Shown: positions 16,261 through 28,461 of the stretch, one piece after another | Numbering within the stretch: position 1 is the stretch's first letter | Layout of the letters: each line of letters starts with the position of its first letter | Source of the DNA: Tsukamurella spumae | Lineage (GTDB): Bacteria; Actinomycetota; Actinomycetes; Mycobacteriales; Mycobacteriaceae | Assembly: GCF_012396015.1 (NCBI RefSeq) | Contig: NZ_JAAXOQ010000003.1 | Location: 1-64,000, forward strand | Length of the DNA stretch: 64,000 bases | Direction: 5' to 3' | The notes under the pieces: model-generated | What the model was told of the DNA's origin: nothing | What the model saw: only the letters and a program-made list of their open reading frames with translations | Database searches by the model: none | Translations under genes and position numbers: made by a program

Positions 16261-16282
16261 AGTTGTGATGTAGCTCACAACT
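16261..16282. promoter_or_regulatory. Near-ideal Crp/GlxR binding site before nuoA
   Basis: AGTTGTGA-TGTAGC-TCACAACT: perfect 8-bp arms containing the full TGTGA-N6-TCACA consensus. It overlaps a possible -10 (TATAGT at 16258-16263) about 70 bp before nuoA. If that -10 is used the site would repress; from a start site further downstream it could activate. Confidence 0.75.
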
Positions 16283-16349
16283 TCACTCAGGGGAGCCTAA
16301 CCGGTTCTGCTGACGGGGATTTCGCTGACACCGCGGAAGGAGCATCGCC

Positions 16350-16712
16350 GTGAACCTGTACGTGCCCATCCTCGTACTGGGGGCGATCGCGGCCGCCTTC
16401 GCCGTGTTCTCCGTGGGCGTCGCCCGCTTCGTCGGACCCCGCCGGATCAATCGCGCCAAGCTCGAGGCCTACGAGTGCGGCATCGACCCGTCCCCCGAAC
16501 CCGCGTCGGGCGGTGGCCGGTTCCCGGTGAAGTTCTACCTGACGGCGATGTTGTTCATCATCTTCGACATCGAGATCGTCTTCCTCTATCCGTGGGCCGT
16601 GCATTTCGATGTGCTGGGCGTGTACGGCCTGCTCGCCATGGGCCTGTTCCTGGTGAACGTCACGGTGGCCTACGCGTACGAATGGCGGCGGGGAGGCCTG
16701 GAGTGGGGATAG
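16350..16712 (+). CDS. nuoA: NADH-quinone oxidoreductase subunit A
   Basis: 120 residues, three membrane helices. The loop between helices 1 and 2 carries the hallmark YECGIDPS, and helix 2 carries [15 protein letters not shown], both near the quinone site of Complex I. GTG start with GAAGGAG about 8 nt upstream. First gene of the 14-gene nuo operon that oxidises NADH, reduces menaquinone and pumps protons. Confidence 0.95.
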   Translation: MNLYVPILVLGAIAAAFAVFSVGVARFVGPRRINRAKLEAYECGIDPSPEPASGGGRFPVKFYLTAMLFIIFDIEIVFLYPWAVHFDVLGVYGLLAMGLFLVNVTVAYAYEWRRGGLEWG

Positions 16713-17257
16713 AAGACAAGGTGCCGGGCGGTTTCCTGTTGTCGACGCTCGAGGTGGTCGCAGGATACGCACGCAAGGGATCGCTGTGGCCGGCCACGTT
16801 CGGCCTGGCCTGCTGCGCGATCGAGATGATGGCCACCACCGGTCCGCGGTTCGACATCGCCCGCTTCGGCATGGAGGCCTTCCGCGCCTCGCCGCGGCAG
16901 GCGGACCTGATGATCGTCGCGGGCCGCGTCAGCCAGAAGATGGCGCCGGTGCTGCGGCAGGTGTACGACCAGATGGCGGAGCCGAAATGGGTGCTGGCCA
17001 TGGGGGTCTGCGCCAGTTCGGGCGGGATGTTCAACAACTACGCGGTGGTGCAGGGCGTCGATCACGTGGTGCCGGTGGACATCTACCTCCCCGGCTGCCC
17101 GCCGCGGCCCGAGATGCTGCTGGGCGCCCTGCTCGCCCTCCATGAGAAGGTCGCCGAGACCCCGATGGGCGTGAACCGCGAGGCGGCCCGCAGGGCCGCG
17201 GAGGAAGCCGCGATGGCCGCACGCCCCACGATCGAGCTCAAGGGCCTGCTGCGATGA
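16703..17257 (+). CDS. nuoB: NADH-quinone oxidoreductase subunit B
   Basis: 184 residues from a GTG at 16703 preceded by GGAGG at 6 nt; the start lies inside the last codons of nuoA. Binds the N2 [4Fe-4S] cluster through the tandem cysteines in [17 protein letters not shown] and PGCPPRPE. Sits at the junction of peripheral and membrane arms, facing the quinone cavity with NuoD. Confidence 0.96.
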   Translation: MGIEDKVPGGFLLSTLEVVAGYARKGSLWPATFGLACCAIEMMATTGPRFDIARFGMEAFRASPRQADLMIVAGRVSQKMAPVLRQVYDQMAEPKWVLAMGVCASSGGMFNNYAVVQGVDHVVPVDIYLPGCPPRPEMLLGALLALHEKVAETPMGVNREAARRAAEEAAMAARPTIELKGLLR

Positions 17258-17976
17258 CCGACTCCCCCGAGAGCCGGGAGCCCGGCGGCGTCGTGGAGCC
17301 CGTGGCGGCCGAGCAGGACGTGGTGCGCACGCGCTCCGGCATGTTCAGCGGCGGTACGGGCGACACCTCGGGGTACGGCCGGATCACGCGACCCGTCGCC
17401 ATGCCCGGGCCCGGCGAGGAGCCACTGCCCGAGGGCTACGACGGGGTGCTCGCGGGGCTGCGTACCGCACTGACGGAGACCGACGGTGCGCCGGACCTCG
17501 CGGAGGCGGTCAGCGCGGTGATCGTGTACCGGGGCGAGGTCACGCTGCGCGTGCCGCGCGAGAGCGTCGTGACGGTGGCACGGCTCCTGCGCGACCGGCC
17601 GGATCTGCGGTTCGAGATGTGCCTCGGCACCTCGGGCGTGCACTTCCCGGAGGACACGGGCGCCGAGCTGCGCGCCGTGACGCACCTGCAGTCGATCACG
17701 CACGGTCGCCGGCTGCGACTCGAAACCTCCTGTCCCGATTCCGATCCACACGTTCCGTCGCTCTTCGCGGTGTACCCCACCACGGACTGGCACGAGCGCG
17801 AGACCTTCGACTTCTTCGGCATCGTCTTCGACGGGCACCCGTCGCTGACCAGGATCGAAATGCCGGACGACTGGGAGGGCCACCCGCAGCGCAAGGACTA
17901 CCCGTTGGGCGGCATCGGCGTTCAGTTCCACGGCGCCGAGGTCGCGGCGCCCGACACCCGGAGGTCGTACTCGTGA
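17254..17976 (+). CDS. nuoC: NADH-quinone oxidoreductase subunit C
   Basis: 240 residues, a separate 30-kDa-type subunit, not fused to NuoD as in enterobacteria. The signature [16 protein letters not shown] and the C-terminal [15 protein letters not shown] are present. The first 55 residues are a poorly conserved hydrophilic extension. Start overlaps the nuoB stop as ATGA. Confidence 0.95.
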   Translation: MTDSPESREPGGVVEPVAAEQDVVRTRSGMFSGGTGDTSGYGRITRPVAMPGPGEEPLPEGYDGVLAGLRTALTETDGAPDLAEAVSAVIVYRGEVTLRVPRESVVTVARLLRDRPDLRFEMCLGTSGVHFPEDTGAELRAVTHLQSITHGRRLRLETSCPDSDPHVPSLFAVYPTTDWHERETFDFFGIVFDGHPSLTRIEMPDDWEGHPQRKDYPLGGIGVQFHGAEVAAPDTRRSYS

Positions 17977-19262
17977 CCACCGACCAGAGCGAGTTCACCG
18001 CGATGGGTTCCGACTGGGACGACATCGCCGCCGAGGCGATCGGCCAGGAACGGATCGTCGTCAACATGGGCCCCCAGCACCCTTCCACGCACGGCGTCCT
18101 GCGGCTCATCCTCGAACTCGACGGCGAGACGGTGACCGAGGCGCGCTGCGGGATCGGGTTCCTGCACACCGGTATCGAGAAGAACCTCGAGTTCCGCACC
18201 TGGACCCAGGGCACCACCTTCGTCACCCGCATGGACTACCTGGCGCCGCTGTTCAACGAGACCGCGTACTGCCTCGCCGTCGAGAAGCTGCTCGGAGTCA
18301 CCGAGCAGATCCCCGAGCGCGCCAGCGTGATCCGCGTGATGCTGATGGAGCTCAACCGGATCACCAGCCACCTCGTGGCGTTGGCCACGGGCGGCATGGA
18401 GCTGGGCGCGGTCTCCCCCATGCTCAAGGGATTCGAGATCCGCGAGCAGATCCTCGATGTCTTCGAGACCGTGACCGGGCTGCGGATGAACCACGCCTAC
18501 GTCCGGCCCGGCGGCGTCGCGGCCGACCTCCCGGACGAGGCCGTTCCGCAGATCCGGAACCTGCTGAAGTCGCTGCCGAAGCAGCTCGCCGCGATGTCGT
18601 CGATGCTCACCGAGAACCCGATCTGGATCGCGCGCACCAAGAACATCGGCTATCTCGACCTGACGGGGTGCATGGCGCTCGGCGTCACCGGACCGGTGCT
18701 GCGCTCCACCGGCCTGCCGCACGATCTCCGTCGCACCGAGCCCTACTGCGGCTACGAGGACTACGAGTTCGACGTGATCACCGATACCGGCTGCGATTGC
18801 TACGGCCGCTACCTGATCCGGGTCCTGGAGATGACCGAGTCGCTGCGCATCGTCGAGCAGTGCCTCGACAGGCTCGCTCCCGGCCCGGTCATGATCGACG
18901 ACGCCGGGCTCGGCTGGCCGGCGGACCTCGCGGTCGGGCCGGATGGACTGGGCAACTCGCGGGCCCACATCGCGGAGATCATGGGTGAGTCCATGGAATC
19001 GCTGATCCACCACTTCAAGCTTGTCACCGAGGGCTTCGCCGTTCCGCCGGGGCAGGTCGCGGTGTCGGTGGAGGCGCCGCGCGGCGAGCTGCTGGTGCAC
19101 GCGGTGAGCGACGGCGGCACCCGCCCGTACCGGGTGCACTTCCGCGATCCGTCGTTCACGAACCTGCAGGCAGTGGCGGCGATGTGCGAGGGCGGCATGG
19201 TCTCGGACGTGATCGCGGCCGTGGCCAGCATCGATCCCGTGATGGGAGGTGTCGACCGATGA
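17973..19262 (+). CDS. nuoD: NADH-quinone oxidoreductase subunit D
   Basis: 429 residues from a GTG that overlaps the nuoC stop as GTGA. The 49-kDa-type subunit forms the quinone cavity with NuoB; the key loop is [14 protein letters not shown] with its conserved histidines. [14 protein letters not shown] and [16 protein letters not shown] are further family blocks. It keeps the fold of hydrogenase large subunits but has lost the nickel cysteines, as expected. Confidence 0.96.
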   Translation: MTTDQSEFTAMGSDWDDIAAEAIGQERIVVNMGPQHPSTHGVLRLILELDGETVTEARCGIGFLHTGIEKNLEFRTWTQGTTFVTRMDYLAPLFNETAYCLAVEKLLGVTEQIPERASVIRVMLMELNRITSHLVALATGGMELGAVSPMLKGFEIREQILDVFETVTGLRMNHAYVRPGGVAADLPDEAVPQIRNLLKSLPKQLAAMSSMLTENPIWIARTKNIGYLDLTGCMALGVTGPVLRSTGLPHDLRRTEPYCGYEDYEFDVITDTGCDCYGRYLIRVLEMTESLRIVEQCLDRLAPGPVMIDDAGLGWPADLAVGPDGLGNSRAHIAEIMGESMESLIHHFKLVTEGFAVPPGQVAVSVEAPRGELLVHAVSDGGTRPYRVHFRDPSFTNLQAVAAMCEGGMVSDVIAAVASIDPVMGGVDR

Positions 19263-19993
19263 GCGACCCCGTCTTCCTCGAATTCGGTGCGCGGCCGCAG
19301 GAGTCGGTGCAGCTGTACCGGCCCGGCGCGCCCACCGAGTACCCGGCCGACGTGCTCGAGCGGCTGACCGCCGACGCGTCCGAGTTGGTCGCGCGCTACC
19401 CCGAGTCCCGCTCGGCCCTGCTGCCGCTGCTGCACCTCGTGCAGTCCGAGGACGGGTACGTCACCCCGGCGGGCATCGAGTTCTGCGCCCGCACACTGGG
19501 ACTGACCGCTGCGGAGGTGGTCTCGGTGGCCACCTTCTACTCGATGTACCGCCGCGGACCCACGGGCGAGTACCTCGTGGGCGTGTGCACCACCACGCTG
19601 TGCGCGGTGCTCGGGGGCGATGCGATCCTCGCCGCGCTCTGCGACCATCTGGGCATCCCACCCGGTGGTACCACCGACGACGGCGCCGTCACCGTCGAGC
19701 GGATCGAGTGCAACGCGGCCTGCGACTATGCGCCCGTGGTGATGGTCAATTGGGAGTTCTTCGACGACCAGACGACTGCGAGCGCCCGCGAGCTGGTCGA
19801 TGCGCTGCGGGCGGGCCGGGCACCGTCGCCCACCCGCGGCGCTCCCCTGGGCACCTTCCGCGAGACCGCCCGGCTGCTGGCGGGTTTCGACGACACCCGA
19901 CCGGGCGCGGTCTCGGCGTCCGGTGCCGGCGGCGCCCCGACGATGGCCGGCCTGCGGGCAGCGCGCGAGGCCGAGGGAGGTGCGCCGTCATGA
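19259..19993 (+). CDS. nuoE: NADH-quinone oxidoreductase subunit E
   Basis: 244 residues, thioredoxin-like 24-kDa subunit that binds the N1a [2Fe-2S] cluster through cysteines in VGVCTTTLC and [12 protein letters not shown]. The C-terminal 60 residues ([19 protein letters not shown] onward) extend beyond the E. coli length, as in mycobacteria. Start overlaps the nuoD stop as ATGA. Confidence 0.95.
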   Translation: MSDPVFLEFGARPQESVQLYRPGAPTEYPADVLERLTADASELVARYPESRSALLPLLHLVQSEDGYVTPAGIEFCARTLGLTAAEVVSVATFYSMYRRGPTGEYLVGVCTTTLCAVLGGDAILAALCDHLGIPPGGTTDDGAVTVERIECNAACDYAPVVMVNWEFFDDQTTASARELVDALRAGRAPSPTRGAPLGTFRETARLLAGFDDTRPGAVSASGAGGAPTMAGLRAAREAEGGAPS

Positions 19994-21330
19994 CCGCGCA
20001 GCTGACCCCCGTCCTCTCCGCGCACTGGGGCGACCCGGAACCGTGGACCCTCGACGCCTACCGCGCGGCGGGCGGATACTCCGGTCTGGAACGCGCGCTG
20101 GCCATGACGCCCGACGAGGTCATCGAGGTGGTGAAGGAGTCCGGCCTGCGAGGCCGCGGCGGCGCGGGTTTCCCGACGGGCCTGAAGTGGAGCTTCATCC
20201 CGCAGCTGCGCGAGGGCGAACCCCCGAAGCCCGGCGCCGACAAGCCGCACTACCTCGTCGTGAACGCCGACGAGTCGGAGCCCGGAACCTGCAAGGACAT
20301 GCCGCTCATGTTCGCGACGCCGCACACCCTGGTGGAGGGCGTGATCATCGCGTCCTACGCCATCCGCGCGCGGCGGGCGTTCATCTACGTGCGCGGTGAG
20401 GTGCTCGCCGTTCAGCGACGCCTGCGCGCCGCGGTCGCCGAGGCGTACGCCGCCGGCTATCTGGGAACCCCCATCGGGCCCAGCGGGTTCAGCCTCGATC
20501 TGGTGGTGCACGGCGGCGCCGGCGCATACATCTGCGGCGAGGAGACGGCGCTGCTCGACTCGCTGGAGGGCCGACGCGGCCAGCCGCGCCTGCGTCCGCC
20601 CTTCCCCGCCGTCGCCGGCCTGTACGCCTCGCCGACCTGCGTCAACAACGTCGAGTCCATCGCGAGTGTTCCGGCGATCCTGGCGAACGGGGCGGCGTGG
20701 TTCCGCACGATGGGCAGCGAGAAGTCGCCCGGCTTCACGCTGTACTCGGTGTCGGGCCACGTGGTCCGGCCCGGCCAGTACGAGGCGGCGCTGGGCGTGA
20801 CTCTGCGGGAGATGCTCGAGCTGGCGGGCGGAGTGCGTCCCGGACACGAGTTGAAGTTCTGGACGCCCGGAGGTTCGTCGACCCCGCTGCTGACGGCCGA
20901 GCACCTCGACGTGCCCCTCGACTACGAGGGCGTCGCCGGCGTCGGCTCGATGCTCGGCACGAAGGCGCTGCAGGTCTTCGACGACACCGTGTGCGTGGTG
21001 CGGGCCGTACTGCGCTGGCTCGAGTTCTACGCACACGAGTCGTGCGGCAAGTGCACGCCGTGTCGCGAGGGAACCTACTGGCTCGTTCGCCTGCTGCGCC
21101 GGCTCGAGGAGGGCGAGGGCCGCACGGAGGACCTGGACACGCTCGCCGATGTGGCGGACGGCGTGCTCGGCAAGGCCTTCTGCGCGCTCGGCGACGGCGC
21201 CGCGAGCCCGATCATGTCCTCGCTCACCCACTTCCGCGACGAGTACGAGCGGCACGTCGCGGAGGGCGGGTGCCCCTTCGACCCCGCGGCATCGATGCGT
21301 GAGGCGCCCGTTCCGGGAGGTGCGCTATGA
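19990..21330 (+). CDS. nuoF: NADH-quinone oxidoreductase subunit F
   Basis: 446 residues, the NADH-oxidising 51-kDa subunit. NADH loop [19 protein letters not shown] region [12 protein letters not shown] and [14 protein letters not shown], and the N3 [4Fe-4S] cysteines in [12 protein letters not shown] with a final Cys in FCALGDGA. Start overlaps the nuoE stop as ATGA. Confidence 0.97.
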   Translation: MTAQLTPVLSAHWGDPEPWTLDAYRAAGGYSGLERALAMTPDEVIEVVKESGLRGRGGAGFPTGLKWSFIPQLREGEPPKPGADKPHYLVVNADESEPGTCKDMPLMFATPHTLVEGVIIASYAIRARRAFIYVRGEVLAVQRRLRAAVAEAYAAGYLGTPIGPSGFSLDLVVHGGAGAYICGEETALLDSLEGRRGQPRLRPPFPAVAGLYASPTCVNNVESIASVPAILANGAAWFRTMGSEKSPGFTLYSVSGHVVRPGQYEAALGVTLREMLELAGGVRPGHELKFWTPGGSSTPLLTAEHLDVPLDYEGVAGVGSMLGTKALQVFDDTVCVVRAVLRWLEFYAHESCGKCTPCREGTYWLVRLLRRLEEGEGRTEDLDTLADVADGVLGKAFCALGDGAASPIMSSLTHFRDEYERHVAEGGCPFDPAASMREAPVPGGAL

Positions 21331-23672
21331 CGGAGACGGTCCGGGCGAGCATCGACGGCGTCGAGATCGAGGTCCCCGCGGGGACGCTCGTGATCCGCGC
21401 CGCAGAACAGCTGGGCATCGCGATCCCCCGGTTCTGCGACCATCCCCTGCTCGCCCCCGCGGGGGCGTGCCGCCAGTGCCTGGTCGACGTGGAGGGCCAG
21501 CGCAAGCCGCTCGCGTCCTGCACGACGACGGTGACCGACGGCATGGTGGTGCGCACCCAGGCCACGTCGACGGTGGCGGCGGGCGCCCAGCGCAGCGTGA
21601 TGGAACTGCTGCTGGTCAATCACCCGCTCGATTGCCCGGTGTGCGACAAGGGCGGCGAATGCCCGCTGCAGAACCAGGCCATGTCCGCCGGTCGGGCCGT
21701 CTCCCGCTTCCCGGCCGCCGATAAGCGCACCTACCCCAAGCCGATCCCCCTGTCCGCGGAGATCGTGCTCGACCGGGAGCGGTGCGTGCTGTGCGCGCGC
21801 TGTACCCGGTTCTCCGAGGAGGTCGCGGGCGACGAGTTCATCGAGCTCATGGATCGCGGTGCCCTGCAACAGGTCGGCGTCGCCGGCGATCAGCCGCTCG
21901 ACTCGTACTTCTCCGGCAACACGGTGCAGATCTGCCCCGTGGGTGCGCTCACCAACACCACGTACCGGTTCCGCGCCCGGCCCTTCGACCTGACCTCCAC
22001 GCCGTCGGCCTGCGAGCACTGCGCCAGCGGATGCGGCCTGCGCACCGACCACCGCCGAGGTGAGGTGCTGCGCCGGCTGGCCGGAGACGACCCCGAGGTC
22101 AACGAGGAGTGGAACTGCGACAAGGGTCGCTGGGCCTTCGCCTACGCGACCCGGCCGGACCGACTGACCACGCCGCTCGTCCGCGGTGCCGACGGTGCGC
22201 TGGCCCCCGCCTCGTGGCCCGAGGCGATCGCGGCGGCGGCGAAGGGGCTGGCCGGCCGCGCCGCGGGCGTCCTGGCCGGCGGCCGCGGCACCGTCGAGGA
22301 CCTGTACGCGTACTCCGCCTTCGCGCGGATCGCGCTGCACACGAACGACATCGACTTCCGGATCCGGCCGCACAGCGCGGAGGAGGCGGCCTTCCTCGCC
22401 TCGGGCACCGCGGGTGGCGTGACCTACGCCGACCTCGAACGTGCGCCGGTGGTACTGCTCGCGGGCTTCGAGCCCGAGGAGGAGTCGCCGATCGTGCACC
22501 TGCGGCTGCGCAAGTCGGTGCGGGCCGGGGGTACCCGGGTGTTGTCGGTCGCTCCCTTCACCTCCCGCGGGCTGGCCCGGCTGAACGGCGAACTGATCAC
22601 CTGCGCGCCCGGCGGGGAGCCCGCCGCCCTCACCGATCCGTCCCTGGCGGAGCGGCTCCGCGGCGACGGCACGGTCATCCTCGTGGGCGAGCGGCTCGTC
22701 GAGTCGCCCGGCGCGCTCGCCGCGGCCGCCGCCCTCGCGGAGACCACCGGCGCCCACCTGGCATGGATCCCCCGCCGCGCCGGCGAGCCCGGGGCCGTGG
22801 CAGCGGGAGCCCTCGCGGGGATGCTTCCCGGCGGTCGCCTCGCGACCAACCAGGCGCACCGGACCGAGCTCGAGACCTTCTGGGGCGGTCCACTTCCCGA
22901 GGGGCCGGGACGCGACACGGCCGGGATCCTCGCGGCCGCCGCCGCCGGCGACGTCCCCGCACTGGTGTGCGGCGCCGTCGACCTCGCCGACCTCCCCGAC
23001 CCCGACGCGGCGCGCCGCGCCCTCGACGCCGCCTTCGTCGTGAGTCTCGAACAGCGCGAATCGGAGGTCACCGCCCGCGCCGACGTGGTGCTCCCGGTGG
23101 CGACGGTGACCCAGCGCTCCGGCACCTTCCAGAACTGGGAGGGACGGCTGCGCCCCTTCGGTGCCGCGCTTCCCGCACCGAGCGCGCTCCCCGACGCCCG
23201 CGTGCTCGCGGTCCTCGCGCGGTCCCTGCGCGCCGACCTCGGCTTCACGGATGTCGACGGTGCCGCCGCCGCCCTCCGCGCGCTGGGCACCGTCCGGCCG
23301 CCCCGACGTCCCGTGCCCGCCAAGGCCGCCACCGTCGACACCCCCCGACCGGGTGAGGCACTGCTGGCTTCGTGGCGGCAGCTGCTCGACCTGGGGCGCG
23401 GGCAGGACGGCGAGCCGGACCTCGCGGCCACGGCGCGGCGCCCGGTGGCGCGGCTGTCGGCGGACACCGCCCGCGAGATCCAGGTGGCCGACGGTTCCCT
23501 CGTCGTCGTCTCCACCGCACACGGCACGATCACGCTTCCGCTGGCGATCACGGAGATGCCCGACCGGGTGGTGTGGATACCGCGGAACTCGCCGAACAGC
23601 ACGGTGTTCGAGACGCTCCGAGTCCCGCCGGGATCCGTCGTGTCGATCAATCAGTGGGGGTACCCGCGATGA
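21327..23672 (+). CDS. nuoG: NADH-quinone oxidoreductase subunit G
   Basis: 781 residues. The N-terminal ferredoxin part binds N1b ([22 protein letters not shown]), the His-ligated N5 ([17 protein letters not shown]) and N4 (RCVLCARC and ICPVGALTN). A further CEHCASGCG motif at the start of the molybdopterin-like domain (about residue 230) is the distal N7 type. The C-terminal half is a degenerate molybdopterin-oxidoreductase fold without catalytic function in Complex I. ATGA overlap with nuoF. Confidence 0.96.
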   Translation: MTETVRASIDGVEIEVPAGTLVIRAAEQLGIAIPRFCDHPLLAPAGACRQCLVDVEGQRKPLASCTTTVTDGMVVRTQATSTVAAGAQRSVMELLLVNHPLDCPVCDKGGECPLQNQAMSAGRAVSRFPAADKRTYPKPIPLSAEIVLDRERCVLCARCTRFSEEVAGDEFIELMDRGALQQVGVAGDQPLDSYFSGNTVQICPVGALTNTTYRFRARPFDLTSTPSACEHCASGCGLRTDHRRGEVLRRLAGDDPEVNEEWNCDKGRWAFAYATRPDRLTTPLVRGADGALAPASWPEAIAAAAKGLAGRAAGVLAGGRGTVEDLYAYSAFARIALHTNDIDFRIRPHSAEEAAFLASGTAGGVTYADLERAPVVLLAGFEPEEESPIVHLRLRKSVRAGGTRVLSVAPFTSRGLARLNGELITCAPGGEPAALTDPSLAERLRGDGTVILVGERLVESPGALAAAAALAETTGAHLAWIPRRAGEPGAVAAGALAGMLPGGRLATNQAHRTELETFWGGPLPEGPGRDTAGILAAAAAGDVPALVCGAVDLADLPDPDAARRALDAAFVVSLEQRESEVTARADVVLPVATVTQRSGTFQNWEGRLRPFGAALPAPSALPDARVLAVLARSLRADLGFTDVDGAAAALRALGTVRPPRRPVPAKAATVDTPRPGEALLASWRQLLDLGRGQDGEPDLAATARRPVARLSADTAREIQVADGSLVVVSTAHGTITLPLAITEMPDRVVWIPRNSPNSTVFETLRVPPGSVVSINQWGYPR

Positions 23673-24991
23673 CCGGCATCCTCGCACTCGGGCCGCACGA
23701 CCCCGTCGACCTGTCCGCCTTCGGTCGTGACCCGTGGTGGATGGTCCTGGCGAAAGCCGTGGCGGTGTTCGCCTTCCTCGTCCTGACGGTGCTCGCCGCG
23801 ATCCTCATCGAGCGCAAGGTGATGGCGCGGATGCAGCATCGGTACGGACCGAACCGGGTGGGCCCCTTCGGCGTCCTGCAGTCCCTGGCCGACGGCATCA
23901 AGCTGGCGCTCAAGGAGGGCATCACCCCCGCCGGGGTGGACAAGCCGGTGTACCTGCTGGCGCCGATCATCGCGACCATCCCCGCGTTCATGGCGTTCGC
24001 GGTGATTCCGTTCGGCCCCGAGGTCTCGGTCTTCGGTACGCGGACGCCGTTGCAGCTCACCGACCTTCCGGTGGCGGTGCTCTACATCCTCGCGATCACC
24101 AGTATCGGCGTGTACGGCATCGTGCTGGCGGGCTGGTCGTCCGGCTCGACCTACCCGCTGCTCGGCGGCCTGCGCTCCACGGCCCAGGTGATCAGCTACG
24201 AGGTGGCGATGGGCCTGAGCTTCGCCGCGGTGTTCCTGTACGCCGGCACCATGGCCACCTCCGGGATCGTCGCCGCACAGAACGGCACCTGGTACGTCTT
24301 CCTGCTGCTGCCCTCGTTCGCCGTGTACGTGGTCTCGATGGTCGGCGAGACCAACCGCGCGCCGTTCGACCTCCCCGAGGCGGAGGGCGAGCTCGTCGGC
24401 GGCTTCCACACCGAGTACAGCTCGCTGAAGTTCGCCATGTTCATGCTCGCCGAGTACGTGAACATGACCACGGTGTCGGCGCTGGCGACCACCCTGTTCC
24501 TCGGCGGCTGGCATGCGCCGTGGCCGCTGAACATGTGGGCGGGCGCGAACTCCGGCTGGTGGCCGGTGCTCTGGTTCGTGGGCAAGGTGTGGTGCTTCAT
24601 GTTCGGCTTCATCTGGCTGCGCACCACGCTCCCGCGCCTGCGCTACGACCAGTTCATGCGGTTCGGCTGGCAGTTGCTCATCCCCACCGCGCTCGTGTGG
24701 GTGCTCGTCGCCGGCGCGATCCAGGCGTGGGCGCTGGCGGGCCACGACGCGTCGGTGCTCGCCCCCGTGGTCTCGCTGGCCTTCACCCTCGTCGTGATCG
24801 CCGTGCTGATGGTGCGGCACCGTCGTCAGAAGGAACCGGAGCCCGGCATCGATCGGGCCTTGATCTCCCTGCCCTTCGACCCGATGGCCGGCGGCTTCCC
24901 CGTGCCGCCGATGCCCGGCCAGTACCTGCCCGAACCCGCCCGACGAGCCCTGCCGAGCGAGGCCGACGCGAAGGAGGCGTCCCATGGCTGA
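23669..24991 (+). CDS. nuoH: NADH-quinone oxidoreductase subunit H
   Basis: 440 residues, eight-helix membrane subunit that closes the quinone tunnel. Landmarks: [57 protein letters not shown]. The C-terminal 60 residues are a hydrophilic Pro-rich tail typical of mycobacterial NuoH. ATGA overlap with nuoG. Confidence 0.96.
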   Translation: MTGILALGPHDPVDLSAFGRDPWWMVLAKAVAVFAFLVLTVLAAILIERKVMARMQHRYGPNRVGPFGVLQSLADGIKLALKEGITPAGVDKPVYLLAPIIATIPAFMAFAVIPFGPEVSVFGTRTPLQLTDLPVAVLYILAITSIGVYGIVLAGWSSGSTYPLLGGLRSTAQVISYEVAMGLSFAAVFLYAGTMATSGIVAAQNGTWYVFLLLPSFAVYVVSMVGETNRAPFDLPEAEGELVGGFHTEYSSLKFAMFMLAEYVNMTTVSALATTLFLGGWHAPWPLNMWAGANSGWWPVLWFVGKVWCFMFGFIWLRTTLPRLRYDQFMRFGWQLLIPTALVWVLVAGAIQAWALAGHDASVLAPVVSLAFTLVVIAVLMVRHRRQKEPEPGIDRALISLPFDPMAGGFPVPPMPGQYLPEPARRALPSEADAKEASHG

Positions 24992-25487
24992 TCCCCTCGG
25001 ACTCGCCGGGTTCGGCGTGACCCTGCGCACGATGTTCAGCAAGCCGGTCACCGAGAGCTACCCGGAGCAGAAGGCGCCCGTGGCCGGCCGGTACCACGGA
25101 CGACACCAGCTCAACCGGTACGCCGACGGACTGGAGAAGTGCATCGGCTGCGAGCTGTGTGCCTGGAGCTGCCCCGCCGACGCGATCTACGTCGAGGGCG
25201 CCGACAACACCGAGGAGGAGCGCTACTCCCCCGGTGAACGGTACGGCCGTACCTATCAGATCAACTATCTGCGGTGCATCGGCTGCGGCCTGTGCGTCGA
25301 GGCGTGCCCCACCCGCGCGCTGACCATGACCGACGACTACGAGATGGCCGATCGCGACCGCGGCGCGCTGATCTACGACAAGGACGACCTGCTCGCCCCG
25401 CTGCACGAGGGCGAGCAGCCGCCGCCGCACGCGATGCGCGAGGGCCTCACCGCCGCCGACTACTACCGGGGCGAGGTGGACGAGTGA
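24984..25487 (+). CDS. nuoI: NADH-quinone oxidoreductase subunit I
   Basis: 167 residues, the TYKY ferredoxin subunit with two [4Fe-4S] clusters: [16 protein letters not shown] and [16 protein letters not shown]. The N-terminal [20 protein letters not shown] lies along the membrane arm. It starts 8 bp inside nuoH, with GGAGG just before. Confidence 0.97.
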   Translation: MADPLGLAGFGVTLRTMFSKPVTESYPEQKAPVAGRYHGRHQLNRYADGLEKCIGCELCAWSCPADAIYVEGADNTEEERYSPGERYGRTYQINYLRCIGCGLCVEACPTRALTMTDDYEMADRDRGALIYDKDDLLAPLHEGEQPPPHAMREGLTAADYYRGEVDE

Positions 25488-26284
25488 CCGGAGAGGAATG
25501 CGCCTTCTGGATCGTGGCCGTGCCCGCCGTACTGTTCGCGCTGGGCGTCGTCCTCGCGTCCAAGGCCGTCTACTCGGCTCTGTGCCTGGCCGCCACCATG
25601 ATCCTGCTCGCGGTGGCGTACATCGCGCAGGGCGCCCTGTTCCTCGGCGTCGTGCAGATCGTGGTCTACACCGGCGCGGTGATGATGCTGTTCCTGTTCG
25701 TGGTGATGCTCGTGGGCGTGGACTCCTCCGACTCACTCGTGGAGACCCTGCGCGGGCATCGTGTGGCGGCCGCCGTCGCCGGGCTCGGCTTCGGCATCCT
25801 GCTCGTCAGCCTCGTCGCCCGCGCGGTACTGCCCGCCCCGGACCCCGGCCGCGCGGGGTCGCCGTACCCGCCGAACTCCGTCGAGGCCCTCGCCGACACC
25901 GTCTTCGTGCGCTTCCTGTGGGCCTTCGAGCTCACCGCCGCACTGCTCATCACCGCGACGCTCGGCGCGATGATCCTGGCCCACCGCGAGAAGCTCTCCA
26001 CGGCGCTCTCCCAGCGCGAGCAGTCGATCCGCCGATTCCGCGAGGGCCGCCGCGCCACCCCGCTGCCGAATCCCGGGGTGTACGCGCTCGGCAACGCCGT
26101 CGACCTCCCGGCCCTGCTGCCCGACGGTACGCCCGCCCCCGACTCCGTCAACCACACCCTCGTCGCGCGGTCCCCCGAGCAGCGGCGGGCCCTGCCGGGG
26201 CGCACGAACACGCTGGACGACGAGACACCGTCGACCCTGCGGGACGACGTCCGGGCCCCGGACGAGAGCGAGGTGTCGCCGTGA
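25484..26284 (+). CDS. nuoJ: NADH-quinone oxidoreductase subunit J
   Basis: 266 residues from a GTG (GTGA overlap with nuoI). Five membrane helices in the first 180 residues, including the conserved [20 protein letters not shown] helix that contains a pi-bulge in Complex I structures. About 85 residues of hydrophilic C-terminal tail follow, longer than in enterobacteria and usual in Mycobacteriales. Confidence 0.94.
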   Translation: MTGEECAFWIVAVPAVLFALGVVLASKAVYSALCLAATMILLAVAYIAQGALFLGVVQIVVYTGAVMMLFLFVVMLVGVDSSDSLVETLRGHRVAAAVAGLGFGILLVSLVARAVLPAPDPGRAGSPYPPNSVEALADTVFVRFLWAFELTAALLITATLGAMILAHREKLSTALSQREQSIRRFREGRRATPLPNPGVYALGNAVDLPALLPDGTPAPDSVNHTLVARSPEQRRALPGRTNTLDDETPSTLRDDVRAPDESEVSP

Positions 26285-26580
26285 ATCCGCACCTGTACCT
26301 GTATCTCGCGGCACTGCTGTTCGCGATCGGCTCGGCCGGGGTGCTGCTGCGCCGCAACGCCATCGTCGTGTTCATGTGCGTCGAGCTGATACTCAACGCC
26401 GCCAACCTCGCGCTCGTCACGGCCGGCCGGATCCACGCCGTGCCGCAGGGACAGGTGCTGGCCTTCTTCACCATGGTCGTGGCCGCCGCGGAGGTGGTCG
26501 TGGGGCTGGCGATCATCATCGCGATCTTCCGGGTCCGACGGTCCGTGTCCGTCGACGAGCCGCACCTGCTGAGGCGGTGA
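26281..26580 (+). CDS. nuoK: NADH-quinone oxidoreductase subunit K
   Basis: 99 residues, three helices, MrpC-like. Proton-path glutamates lie in [15 protein letters not shown] and in the helix [18 protein letters not shown] start overlapping the nuoJ stop as GTGA. Confidence 0.96.
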   Translation: MNPHLYLYLAALLFAIGSAGVLLRRNAIVVFMCVELILNAANLALVTAGRIHAVPQGQVLAFFTMVVAAAEVVVGLAIIIAIFRVRRSVSVDEPHLLRR

Positions 26581-26583
26581 GAC

Positions 26584-28461
26584 GTGACCGGACTGCTCGC
26601 GGCTCTGCCGCTGATCCCTCTCGCCGGAGCGGTGGTACTCCTGCTCGGCGGCCGGCGCGCGAATGCGTGGGGGCACCTGTTCGGCACCGCGATCGCGGCC
26701 GCCTCCTTCGTGGTCGCGGTGGTCGCCTTCGCTCTGCTGCTCACCCGCGGGACCGCCGACCGGTCGGTGAGCACCGTTGTCTACCACTGGTTCTCCGGCG
26801 GCGACCTCTCGGTCGACCTGGCCCTGCGACTGGATCAACTGTCCGTCTGCTTCGCACTGCTGATCACGGGCGTGGGCACGCTGATCCACATCTACTCGAT
26901 CGGCTACATGGCGCACGACCCCGGCCGGCGCCGGTTCTTCGGCTACCTCAACCTGTTCCTCGGCGCGATGCTGATCCTGGTCCTCGCGGACGGCCTGGTC
27001 GTGCTGTACCTCGGTTGGGAGGGCGTCGGCCTGGCCTCGTACCTGCTCATCGGGTTCTGGCAGCACAAGCCCGCGGCGGCGACCGCGGCTCGCAAGGCCT
27101 TCCTCGTCAACCGCGTCGGCGACATGGGGCTGGCGCTGGCGGTCGCCGTCACGCTCACGACCTTCGGCACCACCACCTTCGGCGAGTTCCTGCCCCGCGC
27201 GGCCGCGGCGGACGGAAGCACGATCACCTGGCTGGGACTGCTCCTGCTCCTCGCGGCGTGCGCGAAGTCGGCGCAGGTGCCGTTGCAGAGCTGGCTGGGC
27301 GACGCGATGGAGGGCCCCACCCCTGTGTCCGCCCTCATTCACGCGGCCACGATGGTCACCGCCGGCGTGTACCTCGTCGTGCGCTGCGGACCGGTCTTCG
27401 AGGCGGCTCCGGTGGCGCAGGGCTTCGTGCTCGCGGTCGGCGCGATCACGCTGCTCTTCGGCGCGATCATCGGCTGCGCGAAGGACGACATCAAGAAGGC
27501 CCTGGCCGCGTCCACGATGAGCCAGATCGGCTACATGGTGCTGGCCGCGGGACTCGGCCCCGCCGGATACGCCCTCGCCATCGCGCACCTGCTGGCGCAC
27601 GGATGCTTCAAGGCGGGACTCTTCCTCGGCGCCGGGTCGGTCATGCACGGCATGAACGACGAGACCGACATGCGCCGGTACGGCGGCCTCGGCCGACTGA
27701 TGCCGATCACCGCGGTCACCTTCGGCCTCGGCTACCTCGCGATCATCGGCGTACCGCCGCTGTCGGGTTTCTACACCAAGGACGGGATCATCGAGGCGGC
27801 GCTCGGCCGCGGCGGGTTCTGGGGAATCGTGCTGGGCGGCATCGCGATCCTCGGCGCGGGGATCACCGGCTTCTACATGACGAGGGTGATGGTGCTGACC
27901 TTCTTCGGAACGCCCCGCTGGCACGAGGGCACCCACCCGCACGAATCACCGGGCGTGATGACCGCGCCGATGGTCGTGCTGGCGATCGGGAGCATCGGCG
28001 CCGGCGCCTTCCTCGTGATCGGCAGCCGGATCACCGACTTCCTCGCCCCCGCGGTCGGTTCCGCACCCGAGGCGCACCACACGATCCCCGCCTGGGCGGT
28101 CACCGCGCTCGTCCTCGGCGCCGTGGCGATCGGCGTGGCCGTCGCGATCCGCGCGACGCGCACCGTTCCGGTTCACGCACCGTCGGACGTCGGCCCCGTG
28201 ACGCGCGCCGCCCGACGCGACCTGTACGGCGACGCCGTCAACGAGGCCCTGTTCATGCGGCCCGGTCGGGCCGCGACGGCCGCACTGGTCACCGTGGAGC
28301 ACAGGGGCATCGACGGCGCGGTGGACGCGATCCCCGCCGGCGTGCACCTCGGCTCGCTGCTGTTGCGCCGCTCGCAGACGGGGTTCGCCCGCAGCTACGC
28401 GCTGACCATGCTGGCCGGAACGGCGGTGCTCATCGGCGCCGCGGCGGTGTGGCTCTCATGA
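26584..28461 (+). CDS. nuoL: NADH-quinone oxidoreductase subunit L
   Basis: 625 residues, the distal antiporter-like proton-pumping subunit. Core motifs: [18 protein letters not shown] with the essential Glu, [31 protein letters not shown], and the C-terminal amphipathic helix region. GTG start 3 nt after the nuoK stop. Confidence 0.96.
   Translation: MTGLLAALPLIPLAGAVVLLLGGRRANAWGHLFGTAIAAASFVVAVVAFALLLTRGTADRSVSTVVYHWFSGGDLSVDLALRLDQLSVCFALLITGVGTLIHIYSIGYMAHDPGRRRFFGYLNLFLGAMLILVLADGLVVLYLGWEGVGLASYLLIGFWQHKPAAATAARKAFLVNRVGDMGLALAVAVTLTTFGTTTFGEFLPRAAAADGSTITWLGLLLLLAACAKSAQVPLQSWLGDAMEGPTPVSALIHAATMVTAGVYLVVRCGPVFEAAPVAQGFVLAVGAITLLFGAIIGCAKDDIKKALAASTMSQIGYMVLAAGLGPAGYALAIAHLLAHGCFKAGLFLGAGSVMHGMNDETDMRRYGGLGRLMPITAVTFGLGYLAIIGVPPLSGFYTKDGIIEAALGRGGFWGIVLGGIAILGAGITGFYMTRVMVLTFFGTPRWHEGTHPHESPGVMTAPMVVLAIGSIGAGAFLVIGSRITDFLAPAVGSAPEAHHTIPAWAVTALVLGAVAIGVAVAIRATRTVPVHAPSDVGPVTRAARRDLYGDAVNEALFMRPGRAATAALVTVEHRGIDGAVDAIPAGVHLGSLLLRRSQTGFARSYALTMLAGTAVLIGAAAVWLS

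Noticed and set aside
21075-23687. Open frame of 870 codons antisense to nuoG
   Set aside because: Arg/Gly/His-rich composition and antisense position relative to a clear nuoG; a normal shadow frame in high-G+C DNA.
25666-27942. Open frame of 758 codons antisense to nuoJ-nuoL
   Set aside because: Same shadow composition, and it spans three real genes on the other strand.
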